Below are positions 56,664 to 64,000 of a stretch of DNA of 64,000 nucleotides, piece by piece. This DNA is from Chloroflexota bacterium (GTDB taxonomy: Bacteria; Chloroflexota; Dehalococcoidia; JACPQD01). Where the stretch lies: NCBI GenBank assembly GCA_016190665.1, contig JACPQD010000104.1:1-64000 (forward strand). The letters are read 5' to 3'. The translations under genes and the position numbers were made by a program. Every line of letters starts with the position of its first letter. Within the stretch, counting starts at the first letter, position 1. Under the pieces are notes generated by a model. That model was given only the letters and a program-made list of their open reading frames with translations. It had not been told where the DNA came from and searched no databases.

Positions 56664-57953
56664 CTAGCCGAACCAGGGGAACTCCTCGTACTTAATCAGG
56701 GGAGCTTCCACCCAGCCGGACACGGCCTGGAACTTTCCGTCCTTGACTTGGTACACTCTCACGGACTTGGAGCCGCGCCGGTCCTGAGGATTGCTGAAGT
56801 CCACCGGGCCCTGCAGCCCTTGCACGTCGTAGCCCTTTACATTGCGGAATCCCTTCTCCTCGATGGCCTTCCAGGACTCCTCATTCCCCTTGGCGAGCAC
56901 CTCATAACCGGCGCTCTTCACCGCCTGCCGCATTATCTCCGCATCGATGAGCGCCTCCGCCCAGGAGATAAGGTAGTCCAGGTTGCCCTCGTGCTCGGGA
57001 TGGTATTTCTTGGCGTACTCCATCACTTTGGCCATCCCCGGCACATTCTCACCCCAGGTGACGGTGGGATAGACGCCGTAGACACCCTCCGCCGCCTTGC
57101 CCGCCATGTCGATAAGCACTTTGGTGAAGCTGGCCTTGGCCATGCCGACGGTGATGTTCTGGAGCATGCCCAGCTCGTTGGCGTTCTTGAGGATGATGGA
57201 CGTGGGAGCAGGCGTGCTGGAGATGAAGAGCACGTCCGGGTTCTTGCCTTTGACCCGGGTAAGAGCCTCGATCTCAGATATGGTCGTGGCCGCATGCTCT
57301 TCGACGGCCACAATCTCAACCCCCAGCTTATCGGCCATAGCCTTGGCGGCGTCGCGCACGCCGTAGCCCGTGGGGTTGTTGAGCAGCAGCAGGGCCATCT
57401 TGGGCTTGCCCTGTTTCTTCCAGAGGTTCTTCATGTAATAGTTGGTGAAGGCCCCCCAATCGTCACCATAGTCGGGCGCCTGGATGTAGATATGCTGCGG
57501 AGGACGGGTGTTTTGCGGCGCGCCAAAGCTGACCATACCGGGGAATCCTGCCCGGTTGGCGATCTCCTGCGACGCCGCCATATCCTTCGAAGCGCTGGTG
57601 GTGAAGAAGAGGTTGCCTTCATCCATCAGCTTCTTGACGATGGTGGCTGATTGCGCGGCGTCATACTTAGTGTCATACCAACTCACCTGGATGGGATGCC
57701 CTTCGACTCCCCCAAGCTCTTCATTGATATACTTCACGGCGTCCAGCTTCCCCTGGCCCATGGGGACGCCCTTCTCCGCTGCCGGACCGGTCATCGGCAT
57801 GCTGAATCCTAGCTTGAGGGGACCCTTGGCGGCTGCCCCTTTGCCTTGGGCCGCCGGACCCGCCGGGCTGCACGCGCTGATAAGCGGCAGCGCGAACAGC
57901 AATAGCGCCAGCAGGGCGAAACTGGCCCGTTTGGTGAACCGATTGTTCCTCAT
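56664..57953 (-). CDS. livK: Type-1 periplasmic-binding-fold lipoprotein of a Liv-type ABC transporter
   Basis: A 429-residue binding protein. The lipoprotein signal is FALLALLLFALPLISAC (Cys28). KLGFSMPMTGPAAEKGVPMG and the AQSATIVKKLMDEGNLFFTTS segment are typical of the LivJ/LivK/AmiC family, as is IQAPDYGDDWGAFTNYYM. The family binds leucine-type amino acids but also aromatic acids, amides and urea. Its neighbours, a PaaK-like ligase and an acyl-CoA synthetase, favour an organic acid. It is separated from livM by 148 bp. Confidence 0.9.
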   Translation of the reverse strand: MRNNRFTKRASFALLALLLFALPLISACSPAGPAAQGKGAAAKGPLKLGFSMPMTGPAAEKGVPMGQGKLDAVKYINEELGGVEGHPIQVSWYDTKYDAAQSATIVKKLMDEGNLFFTTSASKDMAASQEIANRAGFPGMVSFGAPQNTRPPQHIYIQAPDYGDDWGAFTNYYMKNLWKKQGKPKMALLLLNNPTGYGVRDAAKAMADKLGVEIVAVEEHAATTISEIEALTRVKGKNPDVLFISSTPAPTSIILKNANELGMLQNITVGMAKASFTKVLIDMAGKAAEGVYGVYPTVTWGENVPGMAKVMEYAKKYHPEHEGNLDYLISWAEALIDAEIMRQAVKSAGYEVLAKGNEESWKAIEEKGFRNVKGYDVQGLQGPVDFSNPQDRRGSKSVRVYQVKDGKFQAVSGWVEAPLIKYEEFPWFG

Positions 57954-58101
57954 CTGATCGTTCCCCTTTCCATTGGATTTTGTCCTCCTTCCTTCGTGTT
58001 CTTATTTCTGGGTCTCTGCTGCGCACTTAGTAGGAGAAAGGCCAAAGCCGGTAGGAGGCTTCAAAGTCCTGTGAACCTCATTGATGCCGGTCTCGTTCGC
58101 G

Positions 58102-59154
58102 TCAGTATGAAAAGGGCCAAAGCCGGTAGGATGCCTTGAACAGCATCCACCGGTGTGCCAGCCCTCGCGGCTCGAATACCAGAAACAAGATAATCGCCAG
58201 CCCGAAGACCATGGGCGCGATGCCGGTGGCAAAACCGGTGGGCATGGCGGGGAAGGTCTTCTCCAGAATAGGTGTCATGAACATCACTCCTTGCTGCAAG
58301 AGGCGGATGAAAATGACGCCGAAGATTGGGCCGAGGGTTGTGCCCATCCCGCCGATGATGACTATGCCTACATACAGGATGGAGTCCATAAGAGTGAAAT
58401 TCTCCGCGTTGATGAAACCGATCCAATGGGCCAAGAGGGCCCCCGCTATGCCCGCCAGGAAGCAGCCGATGAAGAAGGCGAGGAGCTTGTAATGGAACAG
58501 GTTGATGCCCATCACCTCGGCGGCGAGATCATTGTCTCTGACAGCGATAAAGGCCCTGCCCACCCTCGTTCTCGCCAGGTTCTTGGCCAAGAAAACGCAA
58601 AGAGCCACAATGGCGAAGATAAGGAGATACTGGCTCGCGTCGGTCCTGAAGACGATGGGCCCAATAGACGCGTAGGGCACCTTCATGCCGTTAAAGCCGC
58701 CCGTTAGCTCCGTCCAGTGGTTGATGACCCAGACGATGATGAACTGGCCCGCTATGGTCGTTATGGCCAGGTAGAAGCCCCTTAGCCTGACCGAGGGTAT
58801 GCCAAAGATAAGCCCGATGATGCCGGCGGTAAGACCCGCGCCCAGCAGCCCCACGAGGAAGGGCAGCCCTAGCTTGTTGGTCAGTACCGTGGTGGCGTAG
58901 GCGCCGACGGCCATAAAGCCGGCATGGCCAATGGACAATTGACCGCAGTAGCCAGTCAGGAGGTTTAGGCCGATGGCAGCGATAATGCTGATGCCGATAA
59001 GGTTAGCCACGCCCAGCCAGTACTTGTTCATATAGAGGGGGGCGGCGTAGACGAGCACGAGGAGCAGCCCCATTAGCGCCCACTGGGTCCTGGTCCGAAG
59101 GATCGCCATGTCCGTTGCATAGTCGAAACTACGCGTTCCACAGGGCAAGGTCAT
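58102..59154 (-). CDS. livM: Liv-type ABC transporter permease (LivM-like)
   Basis: A 350-residue inner-membrane permease with about ten hydrophobic segments. ISIIAAIGLNLLTGYCGQLS and IGHAGFMAVGAYATT, followed later by RVGRAFIAVRDNDLAAEVMGI, are LivM hallmarks (the EAA-like coupling loop). ATG at 59154 with AAAGGA upstream is preferred; the ORF's extra 27 residues are hydrophilic and overlap the livH end region. It pairs with LivH. Confidence 0.9.
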   Translation of the reverse strand: MTLPCGTRSFDYATDMAILRTRTQWALMGLLLVLVYAAPLYMNKYWLGVANLIGISIIAAIGLNLLTGYCGQLSIGHAGFMAVGAYATTVLTNKLGLPFLVGLLGAGLTAGIIGLIFGIPSVRLRGFYLAITTIAGQFIIVWVINHWTELTGGFNGMKVPYASIGPIVFRTDASQYLLIFAIVALCVFLAKNLARTRVGRAFIAVRDNDLAAEVMGINLFHYKLLAFFIGCFLAGIAGALLAHWIGFINAENFTLMDSILYVGIVIIGGMGTTLGPIFGVIFIRLLQQGVMFMTPILEKTFPAMPTGFATGIAPMVFGLAIILFLVFEPRGLAHRWMLFKASYRLWPFSY

Positions 59155-59197
59155 TAACTCAAATCCTTTCCGGATTGGGGGCCATGCTTTGCGCTTC

Positions 59198-60082
59198 CTA
59201 GATCCTCTCGATGCGCTCCTCGCCGAAGAGGCCATAGGGCTTTATGAGCATGACGATGATAATGATGATGAAGGGTATTATGTCCTTGAATCCCGGCCAG
59301 GTGAGGGGAGTCAGAAATCCGCCGCCGATGCTCTCGGCCAGCCCGATGATTGGGCCGGCGATGATGGCGCCCACGAAGGAATCCAGACCGCCCAGTATGA
59401 CCACGGAGAAAGCTTTGAGACCAGTTTCGACCAGGCCAAAGGTGATGCCGCCGATGCTCGAGACCAGCACCCCTCCGATGGCGGCCAGGACGCAAGCGAA
59501 CATCCAGGACCTGGAGAAAATGGTGGTCACCGGGATGCCGCAGGCTTGAACGGCCAATTGGTCATCGGCAGTGGCCCGCATGGCGATGCCCATCTTGTGG
59601 TAGCGGAAGAAAAGGGAGAGCAGGCAAAACACGGCCAGCGAGATAGCGGCTACCCAGATATACTCCTGGGAGACAGCGGCCGTGCCGATCATGACGGGTT
59701 CCTTGGGAAAGAGGCTGGGCAACGCGGCCACGCTGGTCGGCCAGATGAAGTTCACTGCTCCCTCGATGAAGTAGGCTATTCCCAAGGTCACAGTGATGAG
59801 AGACAGGATGGGTTGGGCGATAAGGGGACGCAAGGTGAGCCTTTCAATCGTCCACCCCAGACCCAGGGCGAAGAGTATGACCATGGGGAAGCCCAGCCAC
59901 GGGGGCAGCTTGGCCTGGACCAGCATCCCGTAGGTGAACCATGAAGAAGCGAGCACGATCTGCCCCAGGGCCAGATTGGCCACGCTGCTGGATTTCCAGA
60001 TGAGCGCGAAGTTGAGAGCGATAAGGGCGTATACCATCCCCACCGCCGTGCCAGTGATCGTGTATTGCAACAGTTCAGCCAC
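59198..60082 (-). CDS. livH: Liv-type ABC transporter permease (LivH-like)
   Basis: A 294-residue permease. TAVGMVYALIALNFALIWK at the N-terminus, MGIAMRATADDQLAVQACGI (coupling loop) and FSVVILGGLDSFVGAIIAGP are characteristic of LivH. A GTG start follows GGGGAGG. It lies 12 bp after the acyl-CoA synthetase stop and 43 bp before livM, in one operon with the synthetase upstream. Confidence 0.9.
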   Translation of the reverse strand: MAELLQYTITGTAVGMVYALIALNFALIWKSSSVANLALGQIVLASSWFTYGMLVQAKLPPWLGFPMVILFALGLGWTIERLTLRPLIAQPILSLITVTLGIAYFIEGAVNFIWPTSVAALPSLFPKEPVMIGTAAVSQEYIWVAAISLAVFCLLSLFFRYHKMGIAMRATADDQLAVQACGIPVTTIFSRSWMFACVLAAIGGVLVSSIGGITFGLVETGLKAFSVVILGGLDSFVGAIIAGPIIGLAESIGGGFLTPLTWPGFKDIIPFIIIIIVMLIKPYGLFGEERIERI

Positions 60083-60094
60083 GGCCTCCCCTTC

Positions 60095-61990
60095 CTATTC
60101 GATGCTGTTCACCCTGATGGTGGTGCTGACAACCCCCTGGCGGCCGTCCCGATAGGTTACGGGCGCGGTTACCTCAACCTCCGCCCCATGCCCGTAGATA
60201 GCGTCGATCAAGTCCTTGTACCTTTGCTCCATGAAGTCGCGTCTCAGTTTTCGGGTGCGGGTAAGTTCGGCTTCGTCAGGGTCGAATTCCTTGTGCAGGA
60301 GTACGAATCTCTTCACTCTCGTAGGCTCGGGTAGATAGCTGTTTACGCGGAGAAGGTCCTGGCGTATCAGGTCGGCTATCTCCCTCTTCTGCGACAGGTC
60401 CACAAAGGTCGTATACGGTATCCTGTGACGCTCCGCCCATTTACCAACCATGGTGAAGTCCATATTCACTATTGCTGATACGAAGTCTTTGTCCTTGCCT
60501 CCGATCACCATGGCGTCCTTGATATAGGGGCTGAACCTGAGCCTTCCCTCGATGTATTGGGGTGCGTACCTGTGTCCCGAGGCCAACTCACCCATGTGCT
60601 CCAGCCGGTCCATGAAGATGAGGTGCCCTTCGTCGTCGACATGGACGGCGTCGCCCGTATGGCACCAACCGTGCACCAGGCTGACGGCCGTCTTTTTCGG
60701 GTCCTTCAGGTAGCCGCTGAACATGCAGTCGCTCTTCACCAGCAGCTCACCCTGGTGCGTTATTCTGACCTGGGTGCCAATAGCGGGACGTCCTACGCTT
60801 TCGAAGTGTATCTCTCCCTTGGCGTGGGACGAGATGAAACCGGCTTCGGTGCTGGCGTAGTTCTGGCGCAGCTCGATGCCGATGGCGTGAATCAGCCGGA
60901 AGGTGTCCAGACTCAGTACGGAGCTCCCTGTGACGGCGAATCTGACCCTGCTTAGCCCCAACTGGTCCTTGAGAGGTCGGAACAAGACCAGGTAGGCCAG
61001 ACCGTGAAGCCCTTTCCAAAAGAAGTTAGGCTCCTTGCCCTGAAAACGGATGTCGGCCACCTTGTGGCCCACAGGCAGACACAGATTGTAGACGAAGCGC
61101 TTCAAGGGATGGGCGTCCATCATCTTCACCTGTATCTGGCTCACCAGGCCCTCCCACTGCCGCGGGCCGTAGGTGACGAAGTGGGGGCCGACTTCCCTGG
61201 TGTCCTCGGCGATGGTTTCAGGCTCCTCAGGGAAGTTGAGCCTGGCGCCGGTCAGCAGGTGGGGGATAGTAGAGAAAAAGCTGTCGCCTACCCACGCGGC
61301 GGGGAAATTAGATATCAGGTCGTCCTCTTCGCTCAGCGGGTAGCGGCTTATGAATCCCTGGGCGGTGTTGATGAGGGCGCGGTGGGTGATCGTAGCGCCC
61401 TTGGGCAGGCCGGTGGTCCCTGAGGTGTAATATATAAAAGCCACATCATCGGCTTTGCCCCTGGCGATGTTCTCCTCGAAAAGGCCGGGGTGGGTCTTCT
61501 CGTATTCCCTACCCAATCTGACGACATCGCTGAAGCTGGCAAGCAGCGAATCGTCGTAGCTGCGCAAGCCCTTGGGGTCCCAGTAGATTATCTTCCTGAG
61601 GGAAGGCAACTGCTCTTTGATTTCGAGGAACTTGTCCGTTTGTTCCTGATCATTGACGACGGCGAACCTCGCGTCCGAGTGCTCCGCGATGTATTTGACT
61701 TCGGAGGGGATGGAGTCAACGAAGATGCCGGTGGCCACACCGCCCGCCGCCTGGGCGGCGAATTCACCCCAGAACCATTCCGGCTCGTTATCGCCGATAA
61801 TGGCGACCACGTCGCCGTGCTGCAAGCCGAGGCTGATCAGTCCTAACGAGAGGTACTTCGCGCTCTCGTAATATTGGGTCCAGGTGTACCTCTGCCACAC
61901 GCCGAATTTCTTCATGCACATGGCAGTGCGGTTGCCCCACTTTTCGAGGTTAGCCTTGATGATCTGCGGGATAGTCTCCCCGGCTTCCAT
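60095..61990 (-). CDS. Long-chain-type acyl-CoA synthetase (AMP-forming)
   Basis: A 631-residue adenylate-forming ligase. The P-loop AFIYYTSGTTGLPKGATITH, the A5 region RQNYASTEAGF and the A8 hinge GWCHTGDAVHVDDEGHLIFMDRLE are intact. The N-terminal MCMKKFGVWQRYTWTQYYE and overall size match the FadD15/long-chain group, which often takes unusual carboxylic acids. It activates an acid to its CoA thioester using ATP. It is the first gene of the livH-livM-livK operon, so it probably acts on what the transporter imports. A TTGACA-17-TAAGCT promoter lies about 50 bp upstream. Confidence 0.9.
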   Translation of the reverse strand: MEAGETIPQIIKANLEKWGNRTAMCMKKFGVWQRYTWTQYYESAKYLSLGLISLGLQHGDVVAIIGDNEPEWFWGEFAAQAAGGVATGIFVDSIPSEVKYIAEHSDARFAVVNDQEQTDKFLEIKEQLPSLRKIIYWDPKGLRSYDDSLLASFSDVVRLGREYEKTHPGLFEENIARGKADDVAFIYYTSGTTGLPKGATITHRALINTAQGFISRYPLSEEDDLISNFPAAWVGDSFFSTIPHLLTGARLNFPEEPETIAEDTREVGPHFVTYGPRQWEGLVSQIQVKMMDAHPLKRFVYNLCLPVGHKVADIRFQGKEPNFFWKGLHGLAYLVLFRPLKDQLGLSRVRFAVTGSSVLSLDTFRLIHAIGIELRQNYASTEAGFISSHAKGEIHFESVGRPAIGTQVRITHQGELLVKSDCMFSGYLKDPKKTAVSLVHGWCHTGDAVHVDDEGHLIFMDRLEHMGELASGHRYAPQYIEGRLRFSPYIKDAMVIGGKDKDFVSAIVNMDFTMVGKWAERHRIPYTTFVDLSQKREIADLIRQDLLRVNSYLPEPTRVKRFVLLHKEFDPDEAELTRTRKLRRDFMEQRYKDLIDAIYGHGAEVEVTAPVTYRDGRQGVVSTTIRVNSIE

Positions 61991-62040
61991 GAGTACCTCG
62001 GCCCGGCCCGTCTGGGGTGTTTGATTGGCGTTTGGGGGTT

Positions 62041-62069
62041 AGCTTAGCAGACGGCCAGTTCAATGTCAA
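62041..62069 (-). promoter_or_regulatory. Promoter of the acyl-CoA synthetase/Liv operon
   Basis: Minus strand TTGACA (62064-62069), 17-nt spacer, TAAGCT (62041-62046). The -35 is perfect and the -10 is weak, which suggests activator dependence. Confidence 0.5.
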
Positions 62070-62161
62070 CTCCGCTGTCAGCGCGACCCACTTCTAGTGT
62101 CATGTAACACTTGAAGTTGCGAGTTTCACGGGCTCGTCCCCTGCAGGACTGGCGCTGGCGT

Positions 62162-62185
62162 GTCGGGGTCGGGGACGACCCCGAC
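62162..62185. repeat. Intergenic palindrome GTCGGGGTC-GGGGAC-GACCCCGAC
   Basis: A perfect 9-bp stem with a 6-nt loop in the divergent region. It has no T tract and lies far from any stop codon, so it is more like a dispersed palindromic repeat than a terminator. Confidence 0.6.
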
Positions 62186-62236
62186 TACGGAATCCGCACT
62201 TCTTGCTGTTACGCGATACTAGCCGCTGAGCACCGT

Positions 62237-62265
62237 TTTACAGCCCGGTTTTTCTGAGGTAGAAT
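62237..62265 (+). promoter_or_regulatory. Promoter of the TatA-like gene
   Basis: TTTACA (62237-62242), 17-nt spacer, TAGAAT (62260-62265), about 40 nt before the ATG, which has GGAGGAATGGGAG upstream. Confidence 0.65.
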
Positions 62266-62307
62266 GGTTTTGTAGCCTATTTGCTGACTTGTCCGGAGGA
62301 ATGGGAG

Positions 62308-62601
62308 ATGCCCTTCAACATAGGCGTTCCCGAGATGATTCTAATTCTAGTGATTGCCTTGATCGTTTTCGGTCCCGGGAAACTTCCTGAAATCGGCGGC
62401 GCCATCGGTAAAGGGATACGGGAGTTTCGGAAGGCATCCCTGGATCTAACGCGACAGTTCAACGTGGAGCTTGCTCGCGAAGCTGAGGCAGCCAAGGCGC
62501 GGCAGGAACGGGTGGTGTGCGCAAAATGCAATGTCGAGAATCCTTCCGCCAATAAATTTTGTTCCAACTGTGGGACTGAACTCCCGGTGTTAACGGCCTA
62601 G
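62308..62601 (+). CDS. TatA/E-like translocase protein with C-terminal zinc ribbon
   Basis: A 97-residue protein. Residues 1-45 are TatA-like: a short N-terminus, one membrane helix ([20 protein letters not shown]) with the FGPxKLPE hinge, and an amphipathic helix ([13 protein letters not shown]). The C-terminus adds a two-knuckle zinc ribbon, [21 protein letters not shown]. TatA oligomers form the twin-arginine export pore; the ribbon is not part of standard TatA and may bind metal or a partner. ATG at 62308 fits the RBS better than the ORF-track start. No tatC is in the window. Confidence 0.85.
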   Translation: MPFNIGVPEMILILVIALIVFGPGKLPEIGGAIGKGIREFRKASLDLTRQFNVELAREAEAAKARQERVVCAKCNVENPSANKFCSNCGTELPVLTA

Positions 62602-62718
62602 CTCCAGCGTCGGGCAAGCGGGCCAGGCTCGTAGGCGCCCCAAAACCTCTCGCAAAGCTTGCGTCGTCAAGGAAGAGGTGATACAATGGCTTGATCTGTT
62701 GGGGGGCAGTGGGGAAAC

Positions 62719-64000
62719 ATGGAAATTCGTCGATTCTTCGTATTGATGCGCAAGTGGCTGTGGTTGATTTTTGTTGGGACAGCCCTTGTCACTTCTCTCA
62801 CCTACCTCATAAGCAGTTCGATGGCGCCTGTCTATGAAGCGAGCGCCACTCTTCTCGACCAGCAGATTTTCACCAACCCCGGCGGCGAATACGCCGCCCT
62901 TCAGGCCAGCCAGCACTCCATCAAGACCTACACAGAGTTGGCAAGATCGACCCCAATGCTGCAAGAGGTTGCGGAACGTCTCGGCCCGGGCTTCACCGTC
63001 GCGCGGCTGCAAAACTCGGTCAGCGCTGCGCCTATCCCTGATACGCAATTGTTGAGAATAACCGCTCATGATAGCAATCCGGAGGTGGCCAAAAACATCG
63101 CCAACGAGCTGGCCGCGATTTTCGCCAAGCGGAACACCGAGATCCGCCAGAGAAGATTCGAGGACGCCAGACGTGAATTGGAGCGTCAGATCGCCGCTAT
63201 TGAGAAGGAGATTGACACCACCCAGTCTGCTATCAACGCCCTCGGCGACCCTAAAGACGCCAAGAACGTCAGCATGCCGGAGTTTGTCAGGTCCGAGATA
63301 GCCAGGCTAGAGAATACATTGATAAAAAAGCAGACGTTGCATACCGTCTTGCTCAGGAGCGCTGAAGACTTTCGCATGGCCTCCGCCAGATATGCCAACA
63401 ATCTGGCGATCTCTTCCATGGCGGAGACGCCTCGTGCACCGGTAAGGCCGAAAGTGCTCAATAACACCCTCCTGGCCGTTGCTGTGGGTCTTGTCTGCTC
63501 CACTGGACTTGCCTTAGTAATGGAACGCCTGGATGATACCATAAAGACTCCAGAGGACGTGTCGGAGAACCTGGCGCTTTCCACGTTGGGGAACATCGGT
63601 CGCCTGCGCGGCCGAAACCCCGGAGACAGGCTCATTGCCGGCCATCATCCTAAGTCCCCTCTTTCTGAGGGATACCGGACGCTTCGAACCAATCTGCAAT
63701 TCTCCACCGTCGACAAGAGCCTCAGTTCCCTGCTGGTCACGAGTCCCAGTCCCGGTGAGGGCAAGAGCGTCACCGCGGCCAACCTTGGCGTCGTGATGGC
63801 GCAGACGGGTCTGTCCGTTGTGCTGGTGGATTCCGACTTGAGGCGTCCCACCCTGCATAGGGTCTTCGAATTGCCCAACAACGTGGGGCTCACTACGCTG
63901 CTGCTTCGAGATGATTTCAGCCTCGAGGGGCATCTCCAGGCGACGAAGCAAGGGAATCTGCGCTTGTTGACCAGCGGGCCTCTTCCTCCCAACCCTTCGG
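62719..64000 (+). CDS. Wzz-type polysaccharide co-polymerase/BY-kinase, partial at window end
   Basis: An open frame runs from ATG 62719 through the window end (427 codons), so it is absent from the ORF track. The N-terminal Wzz domain starts MEIRRFFVLMRKWLWLIFVG (first membrane helix); a periplasmic/extracellular coiled coil (AKRNTEIRQRRFEDARRELE) and a second helix (NTLLAVAVGLVCSTGLALV) follow. The cytoplasmic bacterial tyrosine kinase domain then begins: Walker A in SPSPGEGKSVTAANLG and Walker A' in VVLVDSDLRRP. It controls chain length and export of capsule or exopolysaccharide. It is probably the first gene of a polysaccharide cluster beyond the window. Confidence 0.9.
   Translation, partial: MEIRRFFVLMRKWLWLIFVGTALVTSLTYLISSSMAPVYEASATLLDQQIFTNPGGEYAALQASQHSIKTYTELARSTPMLQEVAERLGPGFTVARLQNSVSAAPIPDTQLLRITAHDSNPEVAKNIANELAAIFAKRNTEIRQRRFEDARRELERQIAAIEKEIDTTQSAINALGDPKDAKNVSMPEFVRSEIARLENTLIKKQTLHTVLLRSAEDFRMASARYANNLAISSMAETPRAPVRPKVLNNTLLAVAVGLVCSTGLALVMERLDDTIKTPEDVSENLALSTLGNIGRLRGRNPGDRLIAGHHPKSPLSEGYRTLRTNLQFSTVDKSLSSLLVTSPSPGEGKSVTAANLGVVMAQTGLSVVLVDSDLRRPTLHRVFELPNNVGLTTLLLRDDFSLEGHLQATKQGNLRLLTSGPLPPNPS

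Larger units (their letters stand above)
61991..62307. other. 317-bp divergent intergenic region
   Basis: It separates the acyl-CoA synthetase operon (minus) from the TatA-like gene (plus). It contains one promoter for each side and a palindrome (62162-62185), all listed separately. No ORF. Confidence 0.6.

Overview
This 64 kb window has mid-to-high GC and was read by eye with the supplied ORF track. Gene content suggests an uncultivated anaerobic or facultative bacterium, most likely Chloroflexota. The clues are many lipoprotein-type solute-binding proteins, a GH57/GlgB/MalQ/TreS-maltokinase block, glycyl radical enzymes, and short low-complexity spacers. The phylum call is an inference; no rRNA or other marker gene is visible.

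Layout. (a) 1-12.7 kb holds a pyruvate-kinase-C-terminal-like protein, then on the minus strand a double ferritin-like protein, a UbiA prenyltransferase and an alpha-glucan/trehalose block (GH57, branching enzyme, 4-alpha-glucanotransferase, trehalose synthase-maltokinase fusion). (b) 13-15.4 kb is an accessory patch with an orphan PD-(D/E)XK-like protein and a VapBC module. (c) 15.5-20 kb has a large Fe-S/flavin GltD-like oxidoreductase and E1 alpha/beta of a 2-oxoacid/acetoin dehydrogenase type enzyme, with no E2 or E3. (d) 20-51 kb is the remarkable part: about 24 genes, all on the minus strand. It contains two glycyl radical enzymes (GREs), one GRE-activating enzyme, seven family-5 substrate-binding lipoproteins plus the relic of an eighth, a catalytically degenerate isopropylmalate-dehydrogenase-like protein, and six copies of a two-part system. 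(e) 51.4-62 kb has a LysR regulator, a LivGFHMK-type ABC transporter spread over both strands, a PaaK-like ligase, an acyl-CoA synthetase and a decayed toxin-antitoxin pair. (f) 62.2-64 kb has a TatA-like protein with a zinc ribbon and the start of a Wzz/BY-kinase polysaccharide gene.

The key observation is that six genes in region (d) are split in the ORF track by an in-frame TGA inside a conserved UG(S/A/G)C motif. Homology continues past the TGA in all six. In each, a stem-loop with GU in its apical loop lies 19-24 nt after the TGA, as expected for a bacterial SECIS. I read them as selenocysteine-containing UGSC-family proteins. Each is matched by one copy of a second family with a TDGLP-like signature: three pairs are separate adjacent genes and three are fused into one polypeptide. 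This implies an obligate two-domain selenoenzyme, amplified six-fold beside GREs and orphan binding proteins. No selA/B/C/D is visible in the window.

My working model is inference: lipoproteins capture a family of organic substrates, the GREs perform radical chemistry on them, and the UGSC/partner enzymes carry out selenol-dependent redox or reductive cleavage, perhaps analogous to GrdB/PrdB of glycine and proline reductase. The E1, ligase and acyl-CoA synthetase genes may feed products into central metabolism.
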